NCBI RefSeq assembly: GCF_026343295.1 | Contig: NZ_JAPELY010000002.1 | Span: 124,001 to 188,000 of the forward strand | Direction: 5' to 3' | Source: Streptomyces sp. NBC_00083 | GTDB taxonomy: Bacteria; Actinomycetota; Actinomycetes; Streptomycetales; Streptomycetaceae | DNA: 64,000 nt | Shown: piece after piece, positions 39,908-48,875 of the stretch | How positions within the stretch are numbered: position 1 is the stretch's first letter | Layout: the number at the start of each line of letters is the position of its first letter | Made by a program: the position numbers and the translations under genes | Notes under the pieces: generated by a model | What the model saw: the letters and a program-made list of their open reading frames with translations, nothing else | Database searches by the model: none | What the model was told of the DNA's origin: nothing

Positions 39908-41442
39908 CCCCCGACGTCACCACCGCGGCGGCCGGCACCGCAAGCCTGGTCCAGTCCGTCGACTGGGTCGCGATCGCGCCGCCCCTGATCACCGCGGCCG
40001 TCGCCCTGGTCGTGCTGCTCGCCGACCTGTTCCTGTCGCCGAGGCGCAAGGCGCTGCTCGGCTGGATCACCCTCGCGGGCCTGGCCGGGGCGCTCGTCTC
40101 GCTGGTGCCGCTGCGCACCGGCAGCCGCTCCACGTTCTGCCTGACCGCCAACCCGGACGCGTGCAGCTACACCGTCGACCAGTTCGCCTTCGTCATCCAG
40201 GCGCTGGTCCTCGGCGGCGCCCTGCTCACCACCCTGCTGTCGATGAGGGACACCGAGGAGGGGAAGCTCCCGGCGGGCGAGTTCTGGTTCCTGCTGCTCT
40301 CCTCCGCGGCCGGCGCGGCCCTGCTGCCCGCCTCCCGCGACCTCGCGACCCTCGTCGTCGCCCTGGAGGTCGCCTCGCTGCCCGCCTTCGCGCTCGTCGG
40401 ACTCAAGCGCGGCGACCGGCTCTCCTCCGAGGCGGCCCTGAAGTTCTTCCTGTCGTCGGTGACGGCGACGGCCGTGATGCTGCTCGGCGTCAGCTTCGTG
40501 TACGCGGCGACGGGCACCCTGCACCTCACGGAGCTGGCCACCAAACTGGCCACCGTTCCGGGCCAGTTGGAGACGGTCGCCGAGGCGGGCGTCGTCCTCA
40601 CCCTGGTCGGCTTCGCCTTCAAGACGGCGGCGGCGCCCTTCCACTTCTGGGTGCCCGACACCTATGTGGGCGCGCCCCTGCCCATCGCCGCCTACCTCTC
40701 CGTCGTCGGCAAGGCGGTCGGCTTCTCCGGGCTCATCCTGGTGACGGTCGTCGCCTTCCCCGCCTACGCCGACGTGTGGGGTCCCGCGCTCGCCGTGTTC
40801 GCGGCGCTGACCATGACCCTCGGCAACGCGGCCGCCCTGCGGCAGTCCGCCACCCGCGCCCACAGCGCGGTCCGGCTGCTCGCCTGGTCCTCGGTGGGCC
40901 AGGCCGGCTACCTCCTGGTGCCGATCGCGGCCGCCGCCTACTCCGGCGACGACAAGGTCGGCGCCACCGTGGCGTACGCCCTGATGTACGCCGTCGTGAA
41001 CCTGGGCGCCTTCGCGGTCGCCGCCCTGGTGGGCCGGGCCAAGCCCCTCAACCGCCTCTCCGACTACCGGGGCCTGTACGCCGAGCGCCCGCTCGCCGCG
41101 CTCGCGCTGGCGTTCTTCCTGCTCTGCCTGGCCGGGCTCCCGCCGGGCATCATCGGCCTGTTCGCCAAGGTCACCGTCTTCTCGGCGGCCGTCGACGCGG
41201 GGCTCGGCTGGCTCGCCGTCATCATGGCGGTCAACGTGGTCGTCGCCCTCTACTACTACCTGCGGTGGGCCGCGCTCCTGTTCCGCCCGGCGGGCGCGTC
41301 CGCCGGCACCGCCCCGCGCCCCGAGCGCCTCCGCGTCCCGGTTCCGCTCGCGGCCGCCATCGGCCTCACCGCGGTCGGCGGGGTCGTTCTGTCCGGACTG
41401 CCCCAACTTGCCCTGCACTTCGCCACGGTGACCCTCTTCTGA
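39904..41442 (+). CDS. nuoN2: NADH-quinone oxidoreductase subunit N, second operon
   Basis: A 512-residue antiporter-like subunit and last gene of the operon. Channel residues are kept: Glu in VALEVASLPAFALVGLK, Lys in GFAFKTAAAPFHFWVPDTYVGAPLPIAAYLSVVGKAVGF. It differs from the NuoN at the window start in this same region (YVGAPLPIAAYLSVVGK versus YQGAPTPVTGFMAAATK). So the two operons are old paralogues or have separate origins. The GTG overlaps nuoM2 by four bases. Confidence 0.94.
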   Translation: MTPDVTTAAAGTASLVQSVDWVAIAPPLITAAVALVVLLADLFLSPRRKALLGWITLAGLAGALVSLVPLRTGSRSTFCLTANPDACSYTVDQFAFVIQALVLGGALLTTLLSMRDTEEGKLPAGEFWFLLLSSAAGAALLPASRDLATLVVALEVASLPAFALVGLKRGDRLSSEAALKFFLSSVTATAVMLLGVSFVYAATGTLHLTELATKLATVPGQLETVAEAGVVLTLVGFAFKTAAAPFHFWVPDTYVGAPLPIAAYLSVVGKAVGFSGLILVTVVAFPAYADVWGPALAVFAALTMTLGNAAALRQSATRAHSAVRLLAWSSVGQAGYLLVPIAAAAYSGDDKVGATVAYALMYAVVNLGAFAVAALVGRAKPLNRLSDYRGLYAERPLAALALAFFLLCLAGLPPGIIGLFAKVTVFSAAVDAGLGWLAVIMAVNVVVALYYYLRWAALLFRPAGASAGTAPRPERLRVPVPLAAAIGLTAVGGVVLSGLPQLALHFATVTLF

Positions 41443-41576
41443 GTTTTGGCGCGGCCGACGCGAGGGCACGGTTTGGTGCGTACGCCCTTGAGGAGGCACT
41501 GTCGTACGCGCACATCCCGGCGCGCACGCACGTGCGACGGCGCGGAACCAGACGAGAGACATCAGGGAGCAGAGCG

Positions 41577-42035
41577 GTGCTGAGCGGGTTCAAGGACTTC
41601 ATCCTGCGCGGGAACATAGTGACGATGGCGGTCGGTCTGGCCGTCGGATCGGCCTTCACCGCGGTGGTCACGGGATTCAGCACCGCGTTCATCACCCCCC
41701 TGATCGGCCTGGCCACCCGCTCGACCGGCGACTTCAGCGCGGCGACCTTCACCGCCGACAGCGTCACGTTCCCCTACGGCAAGTTCGTCGGCGCGGCCAT
41801 CGCCTTCGTGATCACCGCCGCGGTGCTCTACTTCGTCGTCGTCGTGCCCATGATGAAGGTGCAGGCCCGCTTCGACCGCAAGGACAAGCCGGTCGACATC
41901 AAGGCCGCCCTGCGCGACTGCCCGCGCTGCTACGCGCAGATCCCCGGCATCGCGAGCCGCTGCTCGCACTGCACGAGCGAGATCGAGCCCGACCCGGTGG
42001 CGCTGGAGATGGCCGGGCTGCCCGCCCCGCGCTGA
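41577..42035 (+). CDS. mscL: MscL-family mechanosensitive channel with C-terminal zinc-ribbon-like motif
   Basis: This membrane channel releases solutes on osmotic downshock. The opening [28 protein letters not shown] is the MscL first helix, and a second helix is at about 70-92. Instead of the usual short helical end, the C-terminus has CPRC at 115-118 and CSHC at 129-132, spaced like a zinc ribbon. The length is 152 residues. GTG 41577 follows agggagc at good spacing. A 134-base gap separates it from nuoN2. Confidence 0.88.
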   Translation: MLSGFKDFILRGNIVTMAVGLAVGSAFTAVVTGFSTAFITPLIGLATRSTGDFSAATFTADSVTFPYGKFVGAAIAFVITAAVLYFVVVVPMMKVQARFDRKDKPVDIKAALRDCPRCYAQIPGIASRCSHCTSEIEPDPVALEMAGLPAPR

Positions 42036-42181
42036 CCCGACCCGAACGGCGTAACGCGCCCTCCAGCGCGCACAAGGGAACCAGCGTCCCCCGCCTGGCG
42101 TTGACCAGTACGGGAGAGTCCACTGGACATCGGAAGGACCACCAGCGAAGGCTCCCCACCGCACCACTTGGAGGGCGTACC

Positions 42182-43045
42182 GTGCACCGCCGGCACAACG
42201 GGCTGAGGACCGCCGTCCTCCTCGGAGGACTGTCCGCGCTCATCATCGTCATCGGCAGCTTCTTCGGGCGCACAGGGCTGATCGTCGCCGTCCTGGTGGC
42301 GCTCGGCACCAATGCCTACGCGTACTGGAACAGCGACAAGCTGGCCCTGCGTGCCATGCGGGCGCGCCCGGTGAGCGAGTTCGAGGCCCCGGAGCTCTAC
42401 CGGATGGTCCGCGACCTCTCCACCCAGGCGCGCCAGCCCATGCCCCGGCTCTACATCTCGCCCACCCAGGCGCCCAACGCGTTCGCGACCGGCCGCAACC
42501 CGCGCAACGCGGCGGTGTGCTGCACCGACGGCATCCTGCGGATCCTCGACGAGCGGGAGCTGCGGGGCGTGATCGGCCACGAGCTGAGCCATGTCTACAA
42601 CCGCGACATCCTGATCTCGTCGGTCGCCGGCGCGCTGGCCTCGGTGATCATGTTCCTGGTCAACTTCGCGTGGCTGATCCCGGTCGGCCGTTCCAACGAC
42701 GACGAGGGCCCCGGCATCTTCGGCATGCTCCTTGTCATGATCCTGGGCCCGCTCGCCGCCTCGGTGATCCAGCTCGCGATCAGCCGTTCCCGCGAGTACG
42801 AGGCGGACGCGTCGGGCGCCCAGCTCACCGGCGACCCGCTGGCCCTGGCCAGCGCGCTGCGCAAGCTCGACGCGGGCACCAAGCAGCTGCCGCTGCCGCC
42901 GGAGCCGCGCATCGAGACGGCGAGCCACATGATGATCGCCAACCCCTTCCGGCCCGGTCAGGGAGTGTCCAAACTGTTCTCGACCCACCCGCCGATGGCG
43001 GAACGCATCGCCCGACTCGAACAGATGGCAGGTCGCCGCCCATGA
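42182..43045 (+). CDS. htpX: Zinc metalloprotease HtpX
   Basis: A membrane-bound M48 protease involved in turnover of damaged membrane proteins. The HELSH zinc motif is at 133-137 and the third ligand is in [11 protein letters not shown]. Hydrophobic segments lie at about 10-45 and 145-190. At 287 residues it has usual length. GTG 42182 is preceded by ggaggg. It overlaps the next small membrane gene by four bases, so the two are coupled. Confidence 0.94.
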   Translation: MHRRHNGLRTAVLLGGLSALIIVIGSFFGRTGLIVAVLVALGTNAYAYWNSDKLALRAMRARPVSEFEAPELYRMVRDLSTQARQPMPRLYISPTQAPNAFATGRNPRNAAVCCTDGILRILDERELRGVIGHELSHVYNRDILISSVAGALASVIMFLVNFAWLIPVGRSNDDEGPGIFGMLLVMILGPLAASVIQLAISRSREYEADASGAQLTGDPLALASALRKLDAGTKQLPLPPEPRIETASHMMIANPFRPGQGVSKLFSTHPPMAERIARLEQMAGRRP

Positions 43046-43434
43046 AGACAATCCTGAACGTCATCTGGCTGATCCTCTGTGGCTTCTGGATGTTCCTCGG
43101 CTACCTGCTCGCGGGCCTGCTGCTCTGCATCACCATCATCGGGATCCCGTTCGGCGTGGCCGCGTTCCGCATCGGCATGTACGCGCTCTGGCCGTTCGGC
43201 TACACGGTCGTCGACCGGCGGGGCGCGGGCGCGCCCTCCTGCGTCGGCAATGTGCTGTGGCTGGTTCTGGCCGGCTGGTGGCTGGCGCTCGGCCACATCG
43301 TCACCGGCATCGCCCTGTGCGTCACGATCATCGGCATCCCGCTGGGCCTCGCCAACTTCAAGCTGATCCCGGTGTCGCTGCTGCCCCTGGGCAAGGAGAT
43401 CGTCCGTACGGACGAGCCGTTCGCCGCGCGCTGA
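43042..43434 (+). CDS. YccF-domain inner membrane protein
   Basis: A 130-residue membrane protein with two internal YccF repeats: [22 protein letters not shown] and [19 protein letters not shown]. Each is followed by [10 protein letters not shown] or [10 protein letters not shown]. The function of the family is unknown. It overlaps htpX by four bases, so a role in membrane stress is possible. Confidence 0.9.
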   Translation: MKTILNVIWLILCGFWMFLGYLLAGLLLCITIIGIPFGVAAFRIGMYALWPFGYTVVDRRGAGAPSCVGNVLWLVLAGWWLALGHIVTGIALCVTIIGIPLGLANFKLIPVSLLPLGKEIVRTDEPFAAR

Positions 43435-43565
43435 ACCAGCGGCCGCCGGGCGCCGCAACCGTGCGCGCCATCGGGGCGTCTTCCCTCACGAACCGAATGG
43501 TTGCGGGGTTACGCAATACGGCAATGCCCCGCGCAGCGCGTACGTACGAGAGGCAGGTCCCCGGC

Positions 43566-43835
43566 ATGGGCATCGTCAGCTGGATCATCCTCGGCCTGCT
43601 GGCCGGGGCGGCCGCCAAGCTCCTGCTCCCCGGCCGCGACCCGGGCGGGCCGATCATCACGACCCTCATCGGCATCGCGGGAGCGTTCGTCGGTGGCTGG
43701 ATATCGGCGCGCTGGCTGGACCGCCCGATCGCCAACCACTTCTACGACGGCGCCACATGGGCGGCGGCCATCGGCGGCTCGCTGGTGCTGCTGGTCATCT
43801 ACCGCATCCTGTTCGGCAATTCACGCAGCCGCTGA
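43566..43835 (+). CDS. GlsB/YeaQ/YmgE-family stress membrane protein
   Basis: An 89-residue protein with three hydrophobic segments. WIILGLLAGAAAKLLLPGRDPGG and TLIGIAGAFVGGWI are the family glycine-zipper motifs. Family members are induced by general stress and may associate with the envelope. ATG 43566 is preceded by agaggcagg. Confidence 0.9.
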   Translation: MGIVSWIILGLLAGAAAKLLLPGRDPGGPIITTLIGIAGAFVGGWISARWLDRPIANHFYDGATWAAAIGGSLVLLVIYRILFGNSRSR

Positions 43836-43861
43836 CCAACGGGGCGCGGGAGAACGGGCGA

Positions 43862-44533
43862 TCAGCGGCCGAGACCCGTGTCCCGAAGGGTGATGTTGAG
43901 CCGGCCACGCGCCAGACCCGTGGCCGGCTCTCCCGTTCCCGGCAGCACCTTGGGCACGCCGTGGTACGCGAAGCGGGAGGGCCCGCCGAACACGAACAGG
44001 TCGCCGGAGACCAGCTCCACATCGGTGTAGGGCCGTCCGCGGTTCTCGGTGTTGCCGAACCGGAAGACACAGCTGTCGCCGATGCTGAGCGAGACCACGG
44101 GCGCGTCGGACTTCTCGTCCTTGTCCTGGTGGAGCCCCATCTTCGCGGTGTCGTCATAGAAGTTGACGAGCGCGGCGTCGGGCGCGTAGCGGGCGGCCGC
44201 GTCCGCGTCGCCATAGGCGGCGGCCACCGCCGAACGCCCCAACTCGCCCAGCCAGTCCGGGAACGGGGCGACGGGAAGCCCGTTCACATCACCGGCGACG
44301 CGGGTGTACCGGTAGGGCTGCCAGTGCCACCCGACGCACACCGTCCGCACCGACATGACACCCCCGCCCGGCAGCTCGGTGCGGCGGATCGGGACGGGCC
44401 CCTCGGCCCACGCCCGGCAGGCGACGACGAGCTCCCGCTGACGCCCGGCCGGAAGCCATCCCGGCAGATGCACCGCACCGGGCGCGACCTCGACCCGCTC
44501 GGGCCGGGGCAGCCGGAACAGCCCCTCGCTCAT
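43862..44533 (-). CDS. alkB: AlkB-family alpha-ketoglutarate dioxygenase
   Basis: AlkB removes methyl groups from 1-methyladenine and 3-methylcytosine by iron-dependent oxidation. The 223-residue protein has the iron ligands His 135, Asp 137 (LHQDKDE) and His 191 (FAYHGVP). The 2-oxoglutarate-binding Arg pair is in GRLNITLRDTG (Arg 211 and Arg 217). It overlaps the upstream ogt gene by four bases, so both repair enzymes are co-translated. Confidence 0.93.
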   Translation of the reverse strand: MSEGLFRLPRPERVEVAPGAVHLPGWLPAGRQRELVVACRAWAEGPVPIRRTELPGGGVMSVRTVCVGWHWQPYRYTRVAGDVNGLPVAPFPDWLGELGRSAVAAAYGDADAAARYAPDAALVNFYDDTAKMGLHQDKDEKSDAPVVSLSIGDSCVFRFGNTENRGRPYTDVELVSGDLFVFGGPSRFAYHGVPKVLPGTGEPATGLARGRLNITLRDTGLGR

Positions 44534-45039
44534 GACGCCAGGGCGCCTTCCATGCCGAGCAGCGCCTGCTTGCGGTCGAGACCGCCGGCGTACCCCTTGA
44601 GGGAGCCGTCGGAGCCGATCACCCGGTGACAGGGCCGCACCACGAGCAGCGGGTTGCGCCCGATCGCGGTGCCCACCGCGCGCACGAGCACGGGGGAGGC
44701 GCCGATCCGCCGGGCGATCTCACCGTACGAGACGGTCGTCCCGTAGGCGATCGCGTCCAGCTCGGCCCAGACCTGGCGCTGGAAGTCGGTGCCGGGCACG
44801 CCGGCCGCGTACTCGATGTCGAACCGGGTCAGCTCGCCGGCGAAGTACGCCCGCAGCTGGGCGGCGATCCCCGCGAAGGCTCCGGGCGACTGCCGCCACC
44901 CGTCCCGGACGGTCGCACCGCCCTTCTGCCCCGGCACGGAGAGCGAGACCAGCGCGGTCCCGCCCGGCGCGGTCGCCGACTCCTCACCCACGAGCAACAG
45001 CTCACCCAGGGGGCTGTCGAGGGTCGCGTAGACAGTCAT
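44530..45039 (-). CDS. ogt: Methylated-DNA--protein-cysteine methyltransferase
   Basis: This suicidal repair protein takes O6-alkyl groups from guanine. The active site is RPCHRVIGSDG with acceptor Cys 137. The helix-turn-helix with the Arg finger (SPVLVRAVGTAIGRNP) precedes it. At 169 residues it is the Ogt size, with no Ada regulatory domain. ATG 45039 is preceded by gaaggga. It is the first gene of the alkylation repair pair. Confidence 0.95.
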   Translation of the reverse strand: MTVYATLDSPLGELLLVGEESATAPGGTALVSLSVPGQKGGATVRDGWRQSPGAFAGIAAQLRAYFAGELTRFDIEYAAGVPGTDFQRQVWAELDAIAYGTTVSYGEIARRIGASPVLVRAVGTAIGRNPLLVVRPCHRVIGSDGSLKGYAGGLDRKQALLGMEGALAS

Positions 45040-45148
45040 CGCACATTCCCTTCTTCCTGTACGACACCGAGTCTGCGACCCCCGACCGCCGCGCGCTGGC
45101 GGAAATCGGACACCACGGCCGGGCGCCCCGCGAGCGGCGCCGACCGGG

Positions 45149-45637
45149 TCAGCGGTAGTTGACGAACTGGATCGCGAAGTCGAAGTCCTTGCCCTTGAGC
45201 AGCGCCTGGACGGCCTGGAGGTCGTCGCGGCTCTTGGACGAGACACGCAGCTCCTCGCCCTGGACCTGCGCCTTGACGCCCTTGGGGCCCTCGTCGCGGA
45301 TGGTCTTGGCGACCTTCTTGGCGTTGTCCTGGGAGATGCCCTCCTCGATGGAGGCGAAGATCTTGTACTCCTTGCCGGACAGCTGGGGCTCGCCCGCGTC
45401 CAGCGACTTCAGGGAGATGCCGCGCTTGATCAGCTTGGTCTCGAAGATGTCGAGGATCGCCTTGACCCGCTCCTCGCCGTTCGCCTGCATGAGGATCTTC
45501 TCGCCGGACCACGAGATCGAGGCGTCCGTGCCCTTGAAGTCGTAGCGCTGCGAGATCTCCTTCGCGGCCTGGTTGAGGGCGTTGTCGACCTCCTGCCGCT
45601 CGACCTTCGAGACGATGTCGAAACTGGAGTCGGCCAT
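45149..45637 (-). CDS. yajQ: YajQ-family nucleotide-binding protein
   Basis: A 162-residue cytosolic protein with two ferredoxin-like domains. The opening [33 protein letters not shown] and the closing FAIQFVNYR are family hallmarks. Xanthomonas homologues bind cyclic di-GMP; in most other bacteria the role is unclear. It has its own leader, and is followed 109 bases later by the alkylation-repair pair on the same strand. Confidence 0.95.
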   Translation of the reverse strand: MADSSFDIVSKVERQEVDNALNQAAKEISQRYDFKGTDASISWSGEKILMQANGEERVKAILDIFETKLIKRGISLKSLDAGEPQLSGKEYKIFASIEEGISQDNAKKVAKTIRDEGPKGVKAQVQGEELRVSSKSRDDLQAVQALLKGKDFDFAIQFVNYR

Positions 45638-45860
45638 GTCCTGTGGCTCCTTGGGTCGGGGTGTCGGGGTGCGCCCGAGCCGGCGGCCGAGCGCGCGGCG
45701 ACCCGGCCCCACTGCCGAACCACCGCCCCAAAGCCTAGTCACCCGCTGCCCGGCACAGCGCTGATCAATGGGGTGGCGGACCACCCCTGGGCATCAGGTA
45801 TCGTTTACGTCGTTGCCACGGAGCACCGCCGCAAGGCGGGAACCGCAGGCGACATCCCAT

Positions 45861-45942
45861 GGCGGTGTGCCCGAGTGGCCAATGGGAACGGACTGTAAAT
45901 CCGTCGGCTCTGCCTACCCAGGTTCGAATCCTGGCGCCGCCA
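45861..45942 (+). tRNA. tRNA-Tyr (GTA)
   Basis: An 82-base class II tRNA. The acceptor stem is ggcggtg/cgccgcc and the anticodon GTA lies in ctgtaaat. It has a long variable arm, T arm ccaggttcgaatcctgg, and discriminator A. CCA is not encoded. Confidence 0.95.
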
Positions 45943-45951
45943 CAGTGGGTG

Positions 45952-45987
45952 AAACCCCGGGTGACCTGAGAAGGTCACCCGGGGTTT
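45952..45987 (+). terminator. Terminator after tRNA-Tyr
   Basis: A 15-bp perfect stem (aaaccccgggtgacc / ggtcacccggggttt) with a six-base loop, nine bases after the tRNA. Flanking A and T runs make it usable on both strands. Confidence 0.9.
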
Positions 45988-46072
45988 CTTCGTTGTGCGC
46001 CCGCCGGCGGCTCGGGACTTCGGGGCCCCGGCCAAAGGCACGGCCCCGACCCGACCGCTCCCGGGGGCGGAC

Positions 46073-46729
46073 TCAGTTTCCCGCCACGCCCTTCACCGCG
46101 ACCGTCACCGGCGCCGAGCCGCTGATCAGTTCCAGGGTGAGGCCCGCGGTGGCCGGGCTCTCCAGGAGTTCGGCCAGGACCGCGGCCACGTCGTCGCGGG
46201 GGATCGCGCCGCGGCCGGTCGAGGCGGCCAGGGTCACCAGGCCCTTGCCCGCGTCGTTGGTCAGCGAACCGGGGCGCAGGACCGTCCAGTCCAGGGCCGT
46301 CCGGGACCGTACGGCGTCGTCCGCCGCGCCCTTCGCACGCAGGTAGGCGTCGAAGACACCGTCGCCCGCGTGGGACGAGCTCGCGCCCATGGACGAGACG
46401 ATGACGTAGCGCCGCACGCCCGCCCGCTCCGCCGCGTCGGCGAGCAGGATCGCGGCCGCCCGGTCCACCGTCTCCTTGCGTGAGGCGTCGCTGCCCGGAC
46501 CCGCGCCCGCCGCGAACACCACGGCGTCCGCGCCGCGCAGGGCGTCGGCGACCGCGTCCACCGACGCCGACTCCAGATCCAGGACGACCGGCTCCGCGCC
46601 GGCCTTTCGCAGGTCGTCCGCCTGTTCCTTCTTGCGGATGATGCCCGCGACCTCGTCGCCGCGCGCCGCGAGCAGCCTTTCGAGCCGCAGCGCGATCTGA
46701 CCATGACCTCCAGCGATGACAATGCGCAT
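46073..46729 (-). CDS. SDR/NmrA-like NAD(P)-binding protein
   Basis: A 218-residue atypical short-chain dehydrogenase. The dinucleotide loop GGHGQIA is at residues 7-13 and YVIVSSMGASS provides the Ser region. YLRAKGAADDAV holds Lys of the YxxxK-type motif, and LRPGSLT is the family end motif. It resembles YwnB/biliverdin-reductase-B-type proteins. The substrate is unknown. It stands alone on the minus strand after tRNA-Tyr. Confidence 0.85.
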   Translation of the reverse strand: MRIVIAGGHGQIALRLERLLAARGDEVAGIIRKKEQADDLRKAGAEPVVLDLESASVDAVADALRGADAVVFAAGAGPGSDASRKETVDRAAAILLADAAERAGVRRYVIVSSMGASSSHAGDGVFDAYLRAKGAADDAVRSRTALDWTVLRPGSLTNDAGKGLVTLAASTGRGAIPRDDVAAVLAELLESPATAGLTLELISGSAPVTVAVKGVAGN

Positions 46730-46787
46730 GGTCACGACGGTACGCGGAGTTGCCGCCGCCCGCCGCCCGCCGCCCGCCGGGCAGGGG

Positions 46788-48062
46788 TCAGCCGGGCTCG
46801 CCGGGCCGCCCGGACTCCGAGCGGCCCTGCCGGGGAAGGTCAAGGGCCACCGCGGCCGCCGAGTCGCAGTACTCGCGCACCGCGCTCGTACGGGCCACCA
46901 CACGGCCCCGGTGGATGACGATGCGGCTGTACGCGAGGGAGAGCACGCCCGCGATGCGGTCGCCCCGTACGGCGAGCAGCTCGGCGGGGAAGCCCGCCTC
47001 CACGCGCACCTCGGGCAGGCCCATCGTCTCGCGGGCCACCGTGCTCACCGCCGCGTACGCGTCATCGGGGCGCAGACCGGCCTGCGACGCGAGGAGGTAG
47101 GCGGCCTCCAGCGGGTCGCCGCGGCCGACCGGGTTGGAGACGTCGCGCAAGGAGCCGCTCCCCGCCGCGAGTCGCACCCCGGCCGACCTCAACAGGCGTA
47201 CGGGAGCTGCGCCTTGACGGTCCGTCATGCCGCAGCCGCCCTGGGGGAGACAGGTCACCGCGACGCCCGCGGAGGCGAGTTGGTCGGCGGCGCGGGCCGC
47301 GGTCTCGCGGGGGAGCCGGGAGAGGCCGCCGCACGGGCCGATGACGACGCCGGGGCGCAGCCCGCCGGACATGGCGGCGAGGCGGGCGAGGCGCGCCGGG
47401 TCGGCGGCGTCGGTGTGCAGGTCGACGGCGCAGCCGTGCTCGGCGGCGAGTTCGAGGACGGCCTCGGCGTAGCCGGCCGGGTCGGCGTCGAGGTCGGGGC
47501 AGCCGCCGACCACGGAGGCGCCCATCTTGACCGCGTCGCGCAGCATGGCGAGCCCGTCGGCGCCTGCCACCCCGGTCAGCAGCCGCGGCACCGCGACGAC
47601 GGCGAGCTCGGTGAGGCCGCGCAGGGAGCGCCGGGTCTGGAGCACCGCCTCCAGCGGGTCGAGCCCGCTGACCTCGTCGATGCGTACGTGCGAGCGCAGC
47701 GCGGTCGCGCCGTGGCCGAGCTGGAGCAGGGCGGCCTCGGTGGCCCGGCGCTGGACCTCCTCGACGGCGTACGAGACCGGGCCGTCCGCGCTGAGGGCGG
47801 TCAGCGCGGTGTCGCCGTGGGCGTGCGGCTCGGCGGGGGCCGGAAGCAGCAGGAAGCCGGTCAGGTCCACGCGCGCGGAGCCGTGCGCGGCCAGGCTTCC
47901 CACCGTGCCCACCGCCTCGATGCGGCCGCCGCCGAGCCGCACGTCCACGCTCCGGCCGTCGGCGAGTCTGGCGCCGCACAGCAACAGCGAAGAGCCGGAG
48001 GTGGGGTCGGGGCCTTCGCCGGTGCCGGGGGAGTGGGCCGGCTGCTGGTGGCTGTCGGACAT
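46788..48062 (-). CDS. Amidohydrolase-like protein with altered active site
   Basis: A 424-residue protein of the cytosine-deaminase-like amidohydrolase superfamily. The first metal motif is kept (EPHAHGD, His 80 and 82), and DLHTDA (His 216) is the third ligand region. The expected second-domain His is replaced in VIGPCGGLS (240-248), and the catalytic Asp of the GTDxxRDPxNPxG motif is Gly in GSGSLRDVSNPVG (301-313). It may be inactive or use other residues. The C-terminal 25 residues are Ser/Gly/Arg-rich. It ends 58 bases upstream of the SDR gene start. Confidence 0.8.
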   Translation of the reverse strand: MSDSHQQPAHSPGTGEGPDPTSGSSLLLCGARLADGRSVDVRLGGGRIEAVGTVGSLAAHGSARVDLTGFLLLPAPAEPHAHGDTALTALSADGPVSYAVEEVQRRATEAALLQLGHGATALRSHVRIDEVSGLDPLEAVLQTRRSLRGLTELAVVAVPRLLTGVAGADGLAMLRDAVKMGASVVGGCPDLDADPAGYAEAVLELAAEHGCAVDLHTDAADPARLARLAAMSGGLRPGVVIGPCGGLSRLPRETAARAADQLASAGVAVTCLPQGGCGMTDRQGAAPVRLLRSAGVRLAAGSGSLRDVSNPVGRGDPLEAAYLLASQAGLRPDDAYAAVSTVARETMGLPEVRVEAGFPAELLAVRGDRIAGVLSLAYSRIVIHRGRVVARTSAVREYCDSAAAVALDLPRQGRSESGRPGEPG

Positions 48063-48252
48063 CGCGCTCCTGATCGGGCTCGGGTGATCGGGCTCGGGCG
48101 GGCAAGATCACGCAGCGTGAGCCGAGCCTAGGGCGGCCCCACCCGTGCATCGAGGAGGAGCGGAATAGTCGTACCGGTGTGGCCCTGAGTGGCCTACGGG
48201 ACCGGTGGGACAGGGCCTCGGGAGACGGCTCGAAGGGCGGCACGAAACGGAT

Positions 48253-48282
48253 TTGGGCGATCGGCGAGAGTGCGTGTAATGT
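48253..48282 (+). promoter_or_regulatory. Promoter of the tRNA-Thr/tRNA-Met cluster
   Basis: TTGGGC at 48253-48258 and TAATGT at 48277-48282 are separated by 18 bases. The tRNA-Thr gene starts 12 bases after the -10 box. Confidence 0.7.
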
Positions 48283-48293
48283 CTTCCTCGCTC

Positions 48294-48366
48294 GCCCCAA
48301 TAGCTCAGTCGGTAGAGCGTCTCCATGGTAAGGAGAAGGTCTACGGTTCGATTCCGTATTGGGGCT
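48294..48366 (+). tRNA. tRNA-Thr (GGT)
   Basis: A 73-base tRNA with acceptor stem gccccaa/ttggggc, D arm agctcagtcggtagagc, anticodon GGT in atggtaa, T loop ttcgatt, and discriminator T. CCA is not encoded. Confidence 0.95.
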
Positions 48367-48410
48367 CTGGTGCGGAAGCCCTCACCTTCGGGTGAGGGAC
48401 TCCGTATCAA

Positions 48411-48483
48411 AGCGGTGTAGCTCAGTCGGTAGAGCAAGCGGCTCATAATCGCTGTGTCACCGGTTCAAGTCCGGTCACCGCTA
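48411..48483 (+). tRNA. tRNA-Met (CAT), elongator type
   Basis: A 73-base tRNA with acceptor stem agcggtg/caccgct, anticodon CAT in ctcataa, T loop ttcaagt, and discriminator A. The first acceptor pair A-T and the lack of three G-C pairs in the anticodon stem argue against initiator tRNA. A small hairpin (ccctcacc-ttcg-ggtgaggg) lies between it and tRNA-Thr. Confidence 0.95.
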
Positions 48484-48571
48484 CACACGGTAGCCGATTG
48501 TGGGGTCGGTCCTTCGATCGGCTACTCTTTTATGCGTTCATCCGTCAACCCGTCCGTCAAGGAGCACTCAC

Positions 48572-48736
48572 GTGGCTGCCACCGACGTCCGCCCGAAGAT
48601 CACGCTGGCCTGCGTGGAGTGCAAGGAGCGGAACTACATCACCAAGAAGAACCGGCGTAACAACCCGGACCGACTGGAGATGAAGAAGCACTGCCCGCGC
48701 TGCAACTCGCACACTGCGCACCGCGAGACCCGCTAA
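48572..48736 (+). CDS. rpmG: 50S ribosomal protein L33
   Basis: A 54-residue ribosomal protein of the large subunit. CVEC and CPRC are the two zinc-binding pairs, so it is the zinc-containing (C+) form. [28 protein letters not shown] is the family end. GTG 48572 is preceded by aaggagc. The tRNA-Thr, tRNA-Met, rpmG, hadA, hadB order is also found in mycobacteria. Confidence 0.96.
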
Positions 48737-48875
48737 CCACGGCGTCTGGCACTCAGGCTCGTTCGAGAGGCCGTTCCCCACATCGGGGAGCGGCCTCTCG
48801 GCGTTGGCGCGCGAGCAGCGCGCCACCCCCGTCATGAGCACCCTTCATTCCTGATCAACAGGAGGTAGCCAGCCG

